Below, piece after piece: positions 1 through 8,973 of a stretch of 64,000 bases of DNA (the first letter of the stretch is position 1; every line of letters begins with the position of its first letter). The stretch covers positions 1-64,000 of the forward strand of contig JACKDP010000006.1 of assembly GCA_020633435.1 (NCBI GenBank), written 5' to 3'. The stretch is from Myxococcales bacterium (lineage in GTDB: Bacteria; Myxococcota_A; Bradymonadia; UBA7976; UBA1532). The translations under genes were made by a program, and so were the position numbers. Below the pieces are notes generated by a model. The model worked only from the letters and a program-made list of their open reading frames with translations, was not told the origin of the DNA and ran no database searches.

Positions 1-2554
1 CTGGCGACTCTGAACCCTTGATGAAGGTACCGCCCATGTACGGCGGGTTGCCCACGAACGCGTCCATCCACGCCACCCCCGCCTCGCCCCCCGCGAGCGG
101 GTCGGGGCGCTCGGCGTAGAAGACCTCGGGCAGCTCCAGCATCCAGTGGAAGGCCGGGATTTCGCTGCGGAATTCGGCGGCGAGGCGGCGGACTTCGGCG
201 GCGGCGTCGGCGTCGTCGTCGCCCAGCCAGGCCCGGGCCAGGGCCAGGCGGCGCAGGCGTTCCTTCTCGCGGGCGGCGGGCTTCGCTTCGCTGAAGAAGG
301 CGCCCAGGCAGAGGTCGGCCAGGTCGCGGGCGCGGCGGGTGAACGTGGTGGCGTCGTCGAGCAGGCGGGCCTTGGCGCGGGTGTCGGCGGCGTCGGCCAG
401 GTCGAGGATCTGCTGGCGCAGGTCGATGGTGTCGTCGAGGGTCTGGCGGATGGCGTCGGCGAAGAGGTCCTGCTGGGCGGTGGGGGCCCAGTGGAAGGCG
501 CGGATCTGGTCGAGGCTGAGGCCCACGAGGGAGTCGCCGTGGCGCAGGGCGTGGTCGACGAAGGTGAAGGGCAGGTCCCGGGCGAGGGTGACGAGCCAGA
601 GGGACATGCGGGCCAGCTCGACGGCGAAGGGGTTCTTGTCGACGCCGTAGAGGCAGCGCTGGGCGACGAGGCGGCGGGCGTGGGTGGCCAGGTCGGGGAC
701 GCGGGCGGCCAGGCGCTCGGCGGTGCCGTCGCGCGTCCAGGCGGCGACGACGTGGTCGGCCAGGTGGCGGCAGGCCTCGACGAGGAAGGCGCCGGAGCCC
801 ATGGCGGGGTCGCAGATCTTGAGCTCGAGGAGCTGGGCGGCGCTGGGGGCGGGGCCCATGCAGGCGATGAGGGGCTCGAGGGTGCGCGCGACGATGGGGG
901 CCGAGAGGCTGCGCGGCGTGTAGTGGCTGCTGGTGCGGCGGCGCTCGGGGCCGGGCTGCAGGACGAGGCGGCCGGCGGGGGCGCGGTCGCGGGCGCCGGT
1001 GGCGGCGGCGAGGACGTCGAGGGCGGCGGCGGCGTCGCGGACGGGCTTGAGGGCGTCGGCCAGCTTGCTGGCGGGGGCGCGGCCGATGCCGGCCTCCTCT
1101 TGCAGCCAGGCGGCGCGGCGGCCGGGGGGGACGTCGATGAGCTCTTCGCCGGTGATCCAGAAGCGGCTGGGGCGCAGGCAGAGGGCCGGGGCGGGCATGC
1201 GCAGGACGCTGTAGCCCATGAGGCGCTCGTAGACGCTGCCGATCTGCTCGACGTCGAGGGCTTTGTACGACAGGCGCTGGCGCTCGACGATGATGAGGCG
1301 GTCGAGGACGGTGAGCACGGTGCCGTCGTCGAGGGCGGGCACGCGGACGTGGGCGTTCTGGGTGGCGTCCAGGGTGGCGGCGCCGGCGAGGCGGCCCTCG
1401 AGCCAGGGGAAGCGGTCGGGATCGAAGAGATCGCCCTGGCGGGGGGGCATGTGCAGGGGGGCGTCGCCGGCCCAGGCGGCGCCGAAGTAGACGGCGCGGA
1501 AGGTGGCGAGCAGGCGGGCCCAGGCGCCGAAGCGGCGGTCCATGGCGTCGGGGTGCTGGCCGTGGTCGGCGACGAGCTGGTCGTAGAGCCCCAGGACGCT
1601 CAGGTGGCGGGCGTAGAGGGGGTGCTCGACGGGCAGCAGGCTGTGCTCCTCGGCGTAGAGCAGGAAGACGAGGCGCAGCAGGACGGTGAGCAACCCCGCG
1701 TAGACATTGGCATCTTCGGCGGCGAGGGCGGCGTCGAGGGGGCGGTTTGGGTCGCGGTCGTTGGCGCGATCGAAGCCGTCGAGGAGGGCGGTGAGGGCGT
1801 CGAAGACCTGGTCGGCCAGGGCGTTGGTGACGTTGGCCTGGCGGGTGCGGCTCTGGGCGAGCAGGGCCGGCAGGGTGTGGGCGTCGTCGACGCCGTACCA
1901 GCGGTGGCCGTGCAGCAGGGCGATGAAGGCGTCGAGCAGGGGGGCGCCGCCGGGGGTGAGCAGGTCGGCCAGGCGGAACTCGAGCCAGCCGGTGGACTGG
2001 CCGTGGGGCGCGTAGACGAGGCGGATGACGCGGCCGTTGGTGAGGAGGCCGATGGGCACGCGGCAGGCGCGCAGCAGGCGGTCCAGCTTGGCGCCGGGGG
2101 GGTAGCGCCACTCGCCGGTGAGCGTCTCGGGCTTGTCGAGGGGCAGGCCGTCGGGGTGGTCGGGCGACTCGGGGAGCTGCCAGACGAGGGCGTCGAAGGC
2201 GGCGCCGGCGACGACGGCGGGGCCGGCGTCCTCGGGGACGTCGCGGGGGGTGGCGGCGCGCAGGGCCCAGGTGGGGGCGAGGCGCTGGCGGCCCTCGGTG
2301 ACGTAGAGGTGCAGGTCGTCCGGGGGGGCGAGCAGGTCGTCGCCGGGGCGCAGGTCGAGCAGGTCGGCGAAGAAGGCGCCCAGGTCGGCGATGCGGCCGT
2401 CGGGGGCGAGGGCGGCCAGGGCGTGGCGCACGGCGACGGGCTGGCGCTCCAGGATCTGGGCCTCGACGAGGACGGGCACCGAGAGGACGAGGCCGTCGCT
2501 GGGCTGGGCGAGGCCGAGCCACTCTTCATGGAAGCGGGTGAGGGCGTCGGCCAT
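1..2554 (-). CDS. DrmMI-like N6-adenine DNA methyltransferase (Eco57I/PglX type), 3' end outside window
   Basis: Predicted to methylate adenine-N6 in DNA so that host DNA is spared by an associated restriction system. The sequence shows a SAM-binding motif CDPAMGSGAFLVEA around residue 578 (near base 820), followed by YGVDKNPFAVELARMSLWL, and a catalytic NPPY motif at bases 38-49 (about residue 836). The ATG start at 2554 lies 2 nt after the stop of the helicase gene upstream, so the two are very likely co-transcribed and translationally coupled. At least 851 residues are present and the C-terminus is missing. In class 1 DISARM a methyltransferase of this kind (DrmMI) is encoded beside DrmD, which fits this pair. 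A stand-alone restriction-modification helicase/methylase pair is the alternative. The methyltransferase identity is secure; the DISARM assignment is inferred. Confidence 0.85.
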   Translation of the reverse strand, partial: MADALTRFHEEWLGLAQPSDGLVLSVPVLVEAQILERQPVAVRHALAALAPDGRIADLGAFFADLLDLRPGDDLLAPPDDLHLYVTEGRQRLAPTWALRAATPRDVPEDAGPAVVAGAAFDALVWQLPESPDHPDGLPLDKPETLTGEWRYPPGAKLDRLLRACRVPIGLLTNGRVIRLVYAPHGQSTGWLEFRLADLLTPGGAPLLDAFIALLHGHRWYGVDDAHTLPALLAQSRTRQANVTNALADQVFDALTALLDGFDRANDRDPNRPLDAALAAEDANVYAGLLTVLLRLVFLLYAEEHSLLPVEHPLYARHLSVLGLYDQLVADHGQHPDAMDRRFGAWARLLATFRAVYFGAAWAGDAPLHMPPRQGDLFDPDRFPWLEGRLAGAATLDATQNAHVRVPALDDGTVLTVLDRLIIVERQRLSYKALDVEQIGSVYERLMGYSVLRMPAPALCLRPSRFWITGEELIDVPPGRRAAWLQEEAGIGRAPASKLADALKPVRDAAAALDVLAAATGARDRAPAGRLVLQPGPERRRTSSHYTPRSLSAPIVARTLEPLIACMGPAPSAAQLLELKICDPAMGSGAFLVEACRHLADHVVAAWTRDGTAERLAARVPDLATHARRLVAQRCLYGVDKNPFAVELARMSLWLVTLARDLPFTFVDHALRHGDSLVGLSLDQIRAFHWAPTAQQDLFADAIRQTLDDTIDLRQQILDLADAADTRAKARLLDDATTFTRRARDLADLCLGAFFSEAKPAAREKERLRRLALARAWLGDDDADAAAEVRRLAAEFRSEIPAFHWMLELPEVFYAERPDPLAGGEAGVAWMDAFVGNPPYMGGTFIKGSESP

Positions 2555-2556
2555 GG

Positions 2557-5500
2557 TCAGCCTCCCACGGGCCAGAGGTAGACGAGGCCCACCGGCTCGA
2601 CGCGGCTCTGGCGGACGGCGTAGAGGTCGGCGAGGGCGGCGGGCTCGGTGACGATCTCGGTCTCGAGGGCGCGGAGGCGCTGCTCCATGTGCCGGACGTC
2701 GTCGCGGCGCTGGCGGGCGGCGTCCTTGGGCAAGTCGCCGAAATCAAAAGAGGTTTGCCGGGTCTCGCGCTCGAGGTGCTGGCGCTGGGCGACGAGCAGG
2801 GCGTGCAGGGCCTGCTGCTCGCCGTGGGCGCGGGCGTCGAGGAGCTGGCGGGCGTCATGGGCGCGGGCCTCGGCCTCGGCCTCGACGTGGGGCCAGAGGA
2901 AGCGGAAGTCGGCCTCGGCGTGGGGGGCCAGGCGGCGGTGCTGGGCGGCGGGGACGGGCCGCGGGGGCTCGCGCAGGACGCGCTCGATGAGGGCGCGCGT
3001 CTTCGTGTCGGTGGCGTCGGGGGCCGCGGGGCCGCCGGCCTCGTGCCAGGGGGCGCCCACGTAGACGAGCTCGTCGTGCAGGCGGCTGGCGCCGGGGCCG
3101 AAGAGGGAGACGCGGCCGATGGCGACGACGAGGGGCGTGCGCTGGCCGGGGAGGCCCAGGGCGGCGACGCGGCGCAGGTCGTGGGCGGCGAAGCCCTGGG
3201 CGCGGAAGCGGGCCAGGAGGCGGCGGACGAGCGGGTGCTCGAGGTGCAGGTGCACGGCGTGGCTGGTGAGGCGGGCCGTGGGGCGGAAGACGACGGGCTG
3301 GGGCGGGCAGCGGCGGCGCCACTCCCAGGGGGGCACGTCGCGGGGGCGCTCGGGGCGCAGGGTGTCGAGGGTGGTCTCCCAGTCGGCGGGGAGGGGCGGC
3401 AGCGTCCAGGCGTCGATGGGGGTGCCGCCGTCGTCGACGGTGGTGGGGGTGAGGCCGCCGGTCCCGAGGAGGCGGAGGCCCTGGTCGACCACCTGGCGCA
3501 GGGCGTCGGGCTCGAAGGCGGTGATCTCGGCGGAGCGGTCGTAGGTGGCGCGGGCGCGATCCATGTCGCGGCGGAGCAGGGCCTGGGCGCGCTGCGTCTC
3601 GAGCTCGGCCTGGATGGCCTGGCGGCCGGGGGGCGCGGCGGTGGCGGCGTCGAGGAGCGAGGCGGTGCCGGCGTGGATGCCCTCGGCCAGCGTCTGCTCG
3701 ATGCGCTCCAGGGTGACGGTGCCGACGGAGCCCAGCTCCTTGCGGATGGTGGCGACCTTGCGCACGAGGGTGTCGAGGACGGCGTCGGCGGGGCGCTGGG
3801 GGTAGACGAAGTAGGCGCAGCGGACCTCGGGCTCGGGCTGGAGGGTGCGGTCGATGCGGCCGTTGCGCTGCTCCAGGCGCGCGGGGTTCCAGGGGATGTC
3901 GACGTGCAGCAGGTCGGCGCAGGCCCCTTGCAGGTTGATGCCTTCGCGGGCGGCGTCGGTGGCCAGCAGGATGCGCACGGGGTGAGCCGGGTCGTTGAAG
4001 GCGCGCTTCACCTCGGTGCGGGCGTCGTCGGCCATGCCGCCGTGGAAGCGCATGACGCGGGCGTCGGCCTGGTCGGTGCCGTCGAGGTGGGCCGTGAGCT
4101 GGCGGTGGAGCCAGGACAGAGTGTCGGCGTACTCGGTGAAGAGGATGAGGCGGCGGGGGGACCAGCGGGCGTCGCGGCCCGGCTCGGCGCCGCCGATGGC
4201 GACGGCGGGGCACTGGTAGCGGCGGATCCAGGCGACGAGGGCGTGCACGCGCGCGTCGGGCTGGTGGCGGGCGGCGCGGGCCAGTCGGGCGATGTCGGCA
4301 CGCAGGGCGGCGGTGTCGGCGGCGTCGGCGGTGGCGTCGCGCAGGCCCGCGGAGCCGGCGTCGGCCTCGGCCTCGTCGGCGGCGTCCACGAGGTCGTCGT
4401 CGATCTCGGGGGCGTCATCGAAGACGGGCAGGCGGGCCGGGGGCGGTGGCGGGGGGCCGCCGTCGCTCAGGCGCTTGCAGTGGGCCTCGAAGGTGCGGTG
4501 GAAGGCCGCGATGCTGGAGAGCAGGCGCTTCTGCAGGTTGATGAAGACGAGGCGCGCGCGGCCCTGGGCGGGGGCCATGAGCGTGGTGTAGCGGGCCAGC
4601 AGCTCGGCCAGGCGCAGTTCGACGGGTTCGGCGGCGGCGAGGCGCTCGCTCTGCTGGTGGGTGGGCGGCTCGGCCTCCTGGCCGGCTTCGACGTCCAGGT
4701 GCCAGGCGCCGTCGCGGTGGGCCAGGCACCAGCGCTGGACGATGCGGCGCGGGAAGGTGGTGCCGGCCAGGTCGGCCAGGTCGCTCTTGAGGCGACGGAC
4801 CATGACGGGCTCGAGCTGGTGGGCGCCCTGGATGGGGGCGCCGCGAGTGAAGCGCTGGGGATCGAGGATCTCGAGGAGCGCCGAGAAGCTGTTGGAGTGG
4901 CCGTTGTGGGGGGTGGCCGAGAGGAAGAGGCGGTTCTCGAAGCGCGGGGCGACGTGCTCGCGGATGACGTGCGTCAGGGCCGAGTCGACGGCGTACTTGC
5001 TGGAGGAGGCCGGAGCGACGGTGTGGGCCTCGTCGAGGATGAGCAGCGAGCGGGGCGCGCGGGGGCCGAGGTGGGCGAGGAGGCCATCGAGGTACTCGGG
5101 GCGGCGCAGCGTCTGGTAGCTGATGAGGAAGCGGTTGTGGGTGCTCCAGGGGTTCACGGCGAAGCCCCGCTCGGCGCGGCGGCGGGCCACGAAGGCGCGG
5201 TCGTGGATCTCGAAGGGCAGGCCGAAGCGCGTGAGCATCTCGTCTTGCCACTGGGGCACGACGGAGGGCGGGGCCACGATGAGGACCTGATCGACGCGCT
5301 GGCGCAGGAGGAGCTCCTGGAGCACCAGGCCGGCCTCGATGGTCTTGCCCAGGCCCACGTCGTCGGCGATGAAGAGGTTGGCCCGGGGCAGGGCCAGCGC
5401 CTTCGCCAGCGGCGCAAGCTGATGATCCATCACATGAATCCCGGCGCGGAACGGGGCCTGGAAGAGGTCCGCGCGGGTGGCGGTGACGAGGGCCCAGCGC

Positions 5501-6075
5501 AGGGCCAGCAGGTAGGCGCGGAAGGCGTCGGCGTCGTCGAGGGCGTCGATGGCGCCGAGGCCCTGGCGGGCCGGCTCGACGACGCGGGCGCCCAGCTCCA
5601 GCTCCCAGAGCACCTCGAGGGGGCGGCCGCGGGCGTCGTCGTCGAGGCAGACGAGGCCGACGCGGGTGGTCTGGAGCGGTCCCTCGTCGGCGGAGCGCTG
5701 GACGGACTCGACGAGGTACTGGCGCTGGCGGACGACGACGACCTCGTTGACGTGGGGCAGGCCAGCGTCCCGCTCGGGCCGGGGTGGCGCGGCCAGGGCG
5801 GGCTCGCCGGCGGCGGTGGCCAGGGCCTCGATGAGGGCGTCGCGGGCGCGCGCGTCGTCGGGCAGGCCGTGGGCGCGGCAGGCCTCGCGCAGCTCGTCGC
5901 GGCGAAGCAGTGGGAGCACGCGCCGGAGCGTGGTGCCCGGGGTCGTGCCGATGCGCTGGGCCAGGTCGGCCTTCGTGGCGGTGGCGGGGACCTGCAGGTC
6001 GAGGCGACGCGCGGTCTCCAGGATGCGGACCTTCTGGAGGACCGCGAGGATGCTCTGGACGGAGGGTGCTGCCAC
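2557..6075 (-). CDS. drmD: SNF2-type helicase, DISARM DrmD-like
   Basis: A 1172-residue superfamily 2 ATPase/translocase, presumably the motor of a defence system. Residues 1-90 contain short helical SAP-like segments. The Walker A region DDVGLGKTIEAG lies near 238-249, DEAH at 348-351, and SATPHNGHSNSFSALLE near 384-400. The C-terminal helicase domain carries FTEYADTLSWLHRQL, ATDAAREGINLQ and QRNGRIDR. A long region of about 400 residues follows. The VNPWSTHNRF, LDPQRFTRG and VMVRRLKSDL stretches are, as I recall the family, typical of DrmD, the DISARM class 1 SNF2-like helicase. The start is GTG at 6075 behind an AGG-type ribosome site; the gene ends 2 nt before the adenine methyltransferase. 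DrmA, DrmB and DrmC are not in the window and would lie left of base 1 if the system is complete. Confidence 0.8.
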   Translation of the reverse strand: MAAPSVQSILAVLQKVRILETARRLDLQVPATATKADLAQRIGTTPGTTLRRVLPLLRRDELREACRAHGLPDDARARDALIEALATAAGEPALAAPPRPERDAGLPHVNEVVVVRQRQYLVESVQRSADEGPLQTTRVGLVCLDDDARGRPLEVLWELELGARVVEPARQGLGAIDALDDADAFRAYLLALRWALVTATRADLFQAPFRAGIHVMDHQLAPLAKALALPRANLFIADDVGLGKTIEAGLVLQELLLRQRVDQVLIVAPPSVVPQWQDEMLTRFGLPFEIHDRAFVARRRAERGFAVNPWSTHNRFLISYQTLRRPEYLDGLLAHLGPRAPRSLLILDEAHTVAPASSSKYAVDSALTHVIREHVAPRFENRLFLSATPHNGHSNSFSALLEILDPQRFTRGAPIQGAHQLEPVMVRRLKSDLADLAGTTFPRRIVQRWCLAHRDGAWHLDVEAGQEAEPPTHQQSERLAAAEPVELRLAELLARYTTLMAPAQGRARLVFINLQKRLLSSIAAFHRTFEAHCKRLSDGGPPPPPPARLPVFDDAPEIDDDLVDAADEAEADAGSAGLRDATADAADTAALRADIARLARAARHQPDARVHALVAWIRRYQCPAVAIGGAEPGRDARWSPRRLILFTEYADTLSWLHRQLTAHLDGTDQADARVMRFHGGMADDARTEVKRAFNDPAHPVRILLATDAAREGINLQGACADLLHVDIPWNPARLEQRNGRIDRTLQPEPEVRCAYFVYPQRPADAVLDTLVRKVATIRKELGSVGTVTLERIEQTLAEGIHAGTASLLDAATAAPPGRQAIQAELETQRAQALLRRDMDRARATYDRSAEITAFEPDALRQVVDQGLRLLGTGGLTPTTVDDGGTPIDAWTLPPLPADWETTLDTLRPERPRDVPPWEWRRRCPPQPVVFRPTARLTSHAVHLHLEHPLVRRLLARFRAQGFAAHDLRRVAALGLPGQRTPLVVAIGRVSLFGPGASRLHDELVYVGAPWHEAGGPAAPDATDTKTRALIERVLREPPRPVPAAQHRRLAPHAEADFRFLWPHVEAEAEARAHDARQLLDARAHGEQQALHALLVAQRQHLERETRQTSFDFGDLPKDAARQRRDDVRHMEQRLRALETEIVTEPAALADLYAVRQSRVEPVGLVYLWPVGG

Positions 6076-6138
6076 GACCTGCCTTGGAGAAACGTCCCGG
6101 TGCAGGATTGTGACGCAGGCGGGGGCCGGGGGGAAGGG

Positions 6139-6636
6139 TCAGGGTGGGGCGTTGAGCCCGAGGCGCACCTGCTCGCCGCGGAGGCAGTCGAAGATGGTGG
6201 CGTACCGGACGCCGAGGCCGAGGCAGACGTTGGGGATCTTGACCTTCTTGGGGGTGTCCGCCCGCTTTTCGTTTGTGACGACGGTGAGGCCGTGCGCGAG
6301 CGCGTGGGCGATGAGGAGGGGATCGGCGCCAGCCAGAAAGTTGGAGTGGGCGGCGTACTCGTAGCGACTGCTCGTGGTCACCCACGCAGCGACCCGCCTG
6401 AGAGCCTCCTGGGTCGCCTCATCAGGGGGGAGGAAGAACCGAGGTCCGCGCGCGGCGGCCCAGTCCTTCAGGTCGTCGTCGCCCCTCGCCAGCTCCTCCT
6501 GCACCTTGGCGACGCTGAAGAGCCGGCCGCCCAGGTTGAGGTGCTCGAGGGCATCCCAGAAGCCGGGGCAGAAGTCGAAGCCGTAGTGCAGGTTCTTGGC
6601 CTGGATGAACACGTCGGTGTCGAGCAGCCAGGCCAT
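6139..6636 (-). CDS. DUF4411-family PIN-domain nuclease
   Basis: A 165-residue PIN-like ribonuclease, probably the toxic member of a pair with the gene upstream. The N-terminus LLDTDVFIQAKN supplies the first acidic residues of a PIN fold. A central EEL segment (VQEELARGDDDL), then ADPLLIAHALAHG and VVTNEK, give the remaining acidic positions. The C-terminal KKVKIPNVCLGLGV signature is characteristic of DUF4411 proteins. The ATG at 6636 shares one base with the TGA stop of the XRE/ImmA gene, so translation is coupled. DUF4411 genes beside XRE-ImmA genes are a common toxin-antitoxin-like arrangement. Here the pair sits between a CBASS-type module and a DISARM-like module on the same strand. 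Confidence 0.82.
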   Translation of the reverse strand: MAWLLDTDVFIQAKNLHYGFDFCPGFWDALEHLNLGGRLFSVAKVQEELARGDDDLKDWAAARGPRFFLPPDEATQEALRRVAAWVTTSSRYEYAAHSNFLAGADPLLIAHALAHGLTVVTNEKRADTPKKVKIPNVCLGLGVRYATIFDCLRGEQVRLGLNAPP

Positions 6637-7787
6637 CAGGCGACTCCGAGGCGATGGCTGAGCTCGTTGAACGTGCCCATCGAGGCGACCCCGAGCAGCG
6701 TGAAGGCCTCGCGAAAGGGGGTCTGGCCTTCCAGAGCGCTGGCGATGACAGCGCGGGCGAAGCGCTTGCCGACCCGGCTGCTCTGGGTGTTGTAGAAGCT
6801 CCCACCGGACGAGCGACGGGCCATGATGGCTTGGAGGCGGCGGACCTCGTCCTGCCAGGCCTGCTCGAAGAGCGCGGGGGTGAGAGTACCCGTATCGCGC
6901 AGCCGGCGGAGGACGACCAGCGTGCTGACCTTGAACTCGCGAGCGAGGCGGCTCATCGCCGACGGGAGCGCCTCTCCTGCCTGGGTGGCGGCCCGAAGCG
7001 CCGGCGCAGGCACGAGGAGCTCCGCGGCCACCTGATCGCACCAGCGCTCGACCGCTGCGGTCGACGGGTGGAGCGGATCCACCGCAGAGAGGGCCGACTG
7101 CCCCAACCAGAGGTGGGCGAGCTCGTGGGCCAGGGTGAACATCTGGGCCGCCTTCGTATCGGCGCCGTTGATGAACACGAGGGGAGCGATCGGGTCGGCG
7201 AGGGCAAATCCGCGGAACTCTTCGGGATCCAGGCGACGGTGGGCGTTGGTGCCGACCACGCCGCTCACCATCACGAGGATGCCGGCGTCCGTCGCATTGC
7301 TGATGAAGAGGCGGAGCGCCTCCTCCCAGGTAGAGGCCTGCTTGCGGGCGGCCAGGTCGAATCCAAGCACCTGGGCCATGCCGCCGGCAGCGTCCGCTGG
7401 CGGCATCTGGGTGGTGGCGGTGCCCAGGAAGTCCAGAGGCGAAGCGCCGAGGTGCTGCGCCTGCTCCCGGTACCAGGCCTGGCGGTGCTGGCAGAGGTAG
7501 ACCGTGTCGAGGAGGTGAACGCTGGGCCTGGCCGGCGCCCGACCATCGAGGGTGCGCAGATCGGGTAGGGGCAGGCGCTCTTCGGGCGGCGAAGGCAGGA
7601 AGAAGTAGCCGAGCGACGCGTGAGTCGCCTGGGCGAACCCCTCCAGTTGGCGGAGGGTCGGCTGCCGCTCGCCCTCGATCCAGGCGCCAAGGTGCTTGAA
7701 GGCCGCTCGCTTGCCCAGCTCAGCGGGAGAGATACCCGCACGCGCGCAGGCCCACTCATAGAGCGCTGGTGCGACCTCGACCCTCAT
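6636..7787 (-). CDS. XRE-family HTH fused to ImmA/IrrE metallopeptidase
   Basis: 383 residues. An N-terminal helix-turn-helix (about residues 5-65, with GISPAELGKRAAF and a second helix in PTLRQLEGFAQ) is followed by a COG2856/ImmA zinc peptidase domain containing FTLAHELAHLWLG (HELAH at 221-225) and a downstream ERWCDQVAAELLVP helix with the third metal-ligand candidate. Such proteins act as DNA-binding repressors or antitoxins that can be switched by proteolysis. In CBASS loci the separate proteins CapH (HTH) and CapP (ImmA-type peptidase) control expression after DNA damage; this gene has both parts in one chain and lies 88 bp downstream of the SAVED gene. It is also the obvious partner of the overlapping PIN gene. 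Whether it regulates CBASS, the PIN protein or both is inference. Confidence 0.85.
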   Translation of the reverse strand: MRVEVAPALYEWACARAGISPAELGKRAAFKHLGAWIEGERQPTLRQLEGFAQATHASLGYFFLPSPPEERLPLPDLRTLDGRAPARPSVHLLDTVYLCQHRQAWYREQAQHLGASPLDFLGTATTQMPPADAAGGMAQVLGFDLAARKQASTWEEALRLFISNATDAGILVMVSGVVGTNAHRRLDPEEFRGFALADPIAPLVFINGADTKAAQMFTLAHELAHLWLGQSALSAVDPLHPSTAAVERWCDQVAAELLVPAPALRAATQAGEALPSAMSRLAREFKVSTLVVLRRLRDTGTLTPALFEQAWQDEVRRLQAIMARRSSGGSFYNTQSSRVGKRFARAVIASALEGQTPFREAFTLLGVASMGTFNELSHRLGVA

Positions 7788-7875
7788 CGTTGGCTGCTCT
7801 CCAGGGCTCTGCCGACGAGGACGAGTCTAGCGAGGGGAGGACCGAAGGGCCAGGAATCGCAGCAGATTTTGACGT
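7788..7875 (-). promoter_or_regulatory. Intergenic spacer between CBASS pair and XRE-ImmA/PIN/DISARM genes
   Basis: This 88 bp gap is the largest break inside the otherwise tightly packed defence cluster. It is the natural place for a second promoter and for an operator bound by the HTH protein encoded immediately downstream. A GGAGAGC ribosome site precedes the ATG at 7787 by about 9 nt. I could not identify a clear -10/-35 pair or palindrome by eye, so the regulatory role is inference from position. Confidence 0.3.
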
Positions 7876-8964
7876 TCAGTCGCCGAGGATCCGGGCCTTC
7901 CCGCTAGCAATGCGGAGGGCAGGGCGGAAGACCTGGCCCGGGCCGCGCTCGTGGACGATGAGCGGGTTGAGCTTGTGGAAGCGGGTGGCGGCGAGCATCA
8001 GCGGGACGACGGGGCCGATGTAGAAGAGGTGGACGTCGGCGCGGGGGGCGGCGGTGTAGATGGCGTCGAGCGCGGCTGCCAGGTCCAGGGCGCGCTGGGC
8101 GGCGGCGGTGGCGTCGGGGACGATGCGGTCGGGGGCGCGGAGGACGACGCGGGGGGCGTCGGGGACGCCTGCGGTGGCGAGGCCGTGGTCGACCTGCTCG
8201 GGGATGTAGCGGTGGATGACATCGATGATGAGGGCGACGGCCGGGGTGTCCGGTCGGAGGCCATCCAGGCCGGTGGGGGTGGTCTCGGGGTGGCTGGGCG
8301 CGGGGAATCCGTGGGGACCCCACGGTCGCCAGACCTTCGGGTCGTGCTGAAGCTGAAAGAACGTGATGGCGCGGCCTGCGCCCAGGTTCATCAGGCGGTT
8401 GCCCAGCCAGGCCGCGGTGGCGACGGACGGAGAGGCGTAGATCAGGAGGGGGGCCTGGAGGTTGGCCTGGCCGACGAGGAAGGCGTCGATGCCGCTCATC
8501 GCCCGGTGCCAGGGGTCGGTGCCCGGCAGGGACAGGGTGCCCCAGCCCCCAGGGGGACTGTCGATCTCGATGTGCGCAGCGCCGGGGTGGGCGTCCTGCC
8601 AGTCGGTCGGTCGCTCGGGGTTGAGCGTAGCCACGATCGAGCCGGCGCCGTGGAGGGCGGCGCGGATCGCCGCGAGCTCGTCGACGGCGGTCGAGTCGTG
8701 GGCGGCGTGGGTGATCAGGCGGTCGATGAAGGTGAGGAGCGTCGGGGCTTCGCTGACGATGGGGAGCCGCGAGGCCAGGTGTTCGACGTCCCGGAGGACC
8801 TGGTCAATGGGCGAACCGACCGACGCGACGGGCAGACGCTGCTGGCCGGCGTGGTCCACGGGCAGGAGGATGGCACGCTGCAGGTGGTAGTCGAAGTGGG
8901 TCGCGACGACGTCGGCGAGGCGGCCCAGCAGGGTGGTCGGGATCGGCTTGAGGGCGGTAGGCAC
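7876..8964 (-). CDS. SAVED-domain CBASS receptor with N-terminal EAD-like region, no obvious effector domain
   Basis: 362 residues. The C-terminal part (about 150-345) reads as a SAVED domain, the sensor for cyclic oligonucleotides made by CD-NTases: PLLIYASPSVATAAWLGNR, then VALIIDVIHRYIPEQ, and the typical closing strand-helix VHLFYIGPVVPLMLAATRFH with PLIVHE. Residues 1-105 (LADVVATHFDYHLQRAI, PTLLTFIDRLITHA) look like a small helical effector-associated (EAD-type) adaptor rather than a nuclease, TIR or transmembrane killing domain. The GTG start at 8964 is preceded by GAGGAG and lies 9 nt after the CD-NTase stop, so the two genes form one unit. If the reading is right, signal binding would be passed to a partner through the EAD-like part. 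SAVED is fairly sure; the EAD reading is tentative. Confidence 0.75.
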   Translation of the reverse strand: MPTALKPIPTTLLGRLADVVATHFDYHLQRAILLPVDHAGQQRLPVASVGSPIDQVLRDVEHLASRLPIVSEAPTLLTFIDRLITHAAHDSTAVDELAAIRAALHGAGSIVATLNPERPTDWQDAHPGAAHIEIDSPPGGWGTLSLPGTDPWHRAMSGIDAFLVGQANLQAPLLIYASPSVATAAWLGNRLMNLGAGRAITFFQLQHDPKVWRPWGPHGFPAPSHPETTPTGLDGLRPDTPAVALIIDVIHRYIPEQVDHGLATAGVPDAPRVVLRAPDRIVPDATAAAQRALDLAAALDAIYTAAPRADVHLFYIGPVVPLMLAATRFHKLNPLIVHERGPGQVFRPALRIASGKARILGD

Positions 8965-8973
8965 GGGGTCTCC

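Noticed and set aside
146..2581. Long plus-strand open frame (811 codons)
   Set aside because: Composed almost wholly of Gly/Ala/Val/Glu with no motifs; it mirrors the methyltransferase on the minus strand and is a high-GC shadow.
2689..6795. Very long plus-strand frame (1368 codons)
   Set aside because: Same low-complexity shadow pattern opposite the helicase, which has full SNF2 motifs.
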